From assembly GCA_977006965.1 (NCBI GenBank), contig OZ345352.1:1364001-1428000 (forward strand): a DNA stretch of 64,000 nucleotides, in the 5' to 3' direction. The translations under genes were made by a program, and so were the position numbers. The notes beneath the pieces are model-generated. The model saw only the letters and a list, made by a program, of their open reading frames with translations. It searched no databases and was not told the DNA's origin. Source of the DNA: Phymatolithon calcareum (lineage: Eukaryota > Rhodophyta > Florideophyceae > Hapalidiales). Positions 62,931 to 64,000 of the stretch are shown here, piece by piece. Each line of letters begins with the position of its first letter. The stretch's first letter is position 1.

Positions 62931-64000
62931 ATCCCCCAATGACATTTTTCTGTCGCGGAAGCTGTCGCCTTTCAATGCGTTATAGTTTATGTAAATTAAA
63001 ATTCAAAATCATGTTCCCGAAACCGTTTCGTTTGAAAAACACAGCATTTCATAAAAATTTATATTATGTGAGGCAGCTTACATTCCGTCTTAGCTGTTGA
63101 AATGGAAAAAATGGAAGCAGGCTTTCTGCATTCAATACTTCAGCGCTGTTGAAATCCCTCTGCCTTAGGGTTTCGTTCACAAGCGGGAAATATCGAGATT
63201 CCCGCAGGGGGTAGCGGGAAATATCGATCTCTCCAGCGCATGGCTATTACAGGAAATTATGTTTCGTATTGGAAACTGTAAGTAAATGCGGAGAAGCCTG
63301 TCGTCCAAATTGCTCTTCTTCCTACAGTATGCACTAAAGCGCTCTTTGACGGAATCTCATCATAATTGGCTCATAGAGCCTGTATTATGCATAATGCTTA
63401 TTTCGCAGGACTGTCCCTCGTTTTCCTGGTCCTCGTTGTCAAAAAGATATCATATTTGCTGCACGTAACAGGCATTCCGCTTTCTTCGCCCTTTTCGTGA
63501 ATGATTTCACGAAACGCGCTCACTAAAACAGCGAAATCTTTAAGATCCGATTTCTCTGCCATGGACGAGAGCAGTATAAAAATTGCAGCGTATCCTCGAT
63601 GACGTCGGGCGTCCCTACTGAAATATCAAGTTTTTCTTACGAAACTCTTACGTTTAGTACGAAATCTGGTCGCCTCAAAATGGCTAAATCGGCTGGAAAC
63701 AGCGATTTCGCGAAACTATGACGGTCGATATGTCCACGAAGAAATTTTTATTTCGTAAATGGTTTTCGAGAAAAGGCTTCGGGGGCGGATTCTCTACAGG
63801 GTACACTTATGTCTTGCAAGAGTAAAAAATTCCGTCCTTGAGAGATGGGCTTTTAAAGTTCTATAGAGTCCTTCCGTTTCGCACGAAACAGCTGCCCCGG
63901 CGAATGGCACGGAACCTTTCTTTGATACGGCACTGGGGTCAAAAAAGCGCACTAAATTGACGCAACTTGCAGTAGTGCAGGGATGCTGGAGGTTGGAGAA
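62931..64000. other. 1 kb without a supported gene
   Basis: No convincing frame. A short duplication AGCGGGAAATATCGA occurs twice near 63183-63228. The region is otherwise unremarkable. Confidence 0.3.

Overview
This window is eukaryotic nuclear DNA, gene-poor and packed with transposable elements. It holds one clear spliceosomal intron (GT-AG, 99 bp), LTR, LINE, SINE, hAT, Mutator-like and MITE elements with readable target-site duplications (TSDs), and TATA-box promoters. A red macroalga (florideophyte type) would fit the intron-poor genes among dense Copia, LINE and DNA elements, but this is inference; no organellar or rRNA marker is present. All comparisons to protein families are from motif recognition, not searches.

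Layout. 1-4.5 kb: the 5' end of an Asn/Pro-rich gene cut by the window edge, with a non-autonomous hAT element (8-bp TSD) just upstream, then a pogo-type DDE transposase relic. 4.6-12.3 kb: a graveyard of LINE fragments, including a LINE reverse transcriptase split by a tRNA-derived SINE. 12.35-18.0 and 27.7-33.2 kb: a 5.5-kb direct segmental duplication, each copy carrying one member of a secreted Asp/Lys-rich protein family. Two further members lie at 21.0 and 35.0 kb. Between them are LINEs, a mariner-like relic, and a WD40-type pseudogene hit by three retroposons. 36-39 kb: small retroposons with clean TSDs and a perfect 28-bp-arm palindrome.

39.4-52.2 kb is the genic part, all on the minus strand: a bifunctional proline dehydrogenase / P5C dehydrogenase (PutA type, with one intron), two paralogous multi-pass membrane proteins plus a 5' fragment of a third copy, and a CPBP/CAAX-protease-like membrane protein whose start codon lies at the edge of a GC-rich minisatellite. 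52.8-60.1 kb: a 7.3-kb Copia element with 274/276-bp LTRs (TGTCG...CGACA) and a GCGAT TSD, carrying an extra C2H2 zinc-finger reading frame upstream of gag. 60.4-61.4 kb: a Mutator-like element (10-bp TSD). 62-64 kb: a MITE, a palindromic 19-bp minisatellite and no gene.

The most novel system is the four-member secreted family. It has a signal peptide, poly-Asp blocks alternating with a conserved cationic module (RFIKKSSRSLRQKKL type), a near-invariant C-terminus, a shared TATA/CCTCTCC promoter about 90-99 nt upstream of the ATG, and a shared palindromic 3' UTR motif (TCGGAAGCTCCGA). Two copies look intact and two are broken. Precursors of cationic peptides held by acidic spacers, or secreted calcium-binding/mineral-interacting proteins, are the two readings I consider; neither is proven.
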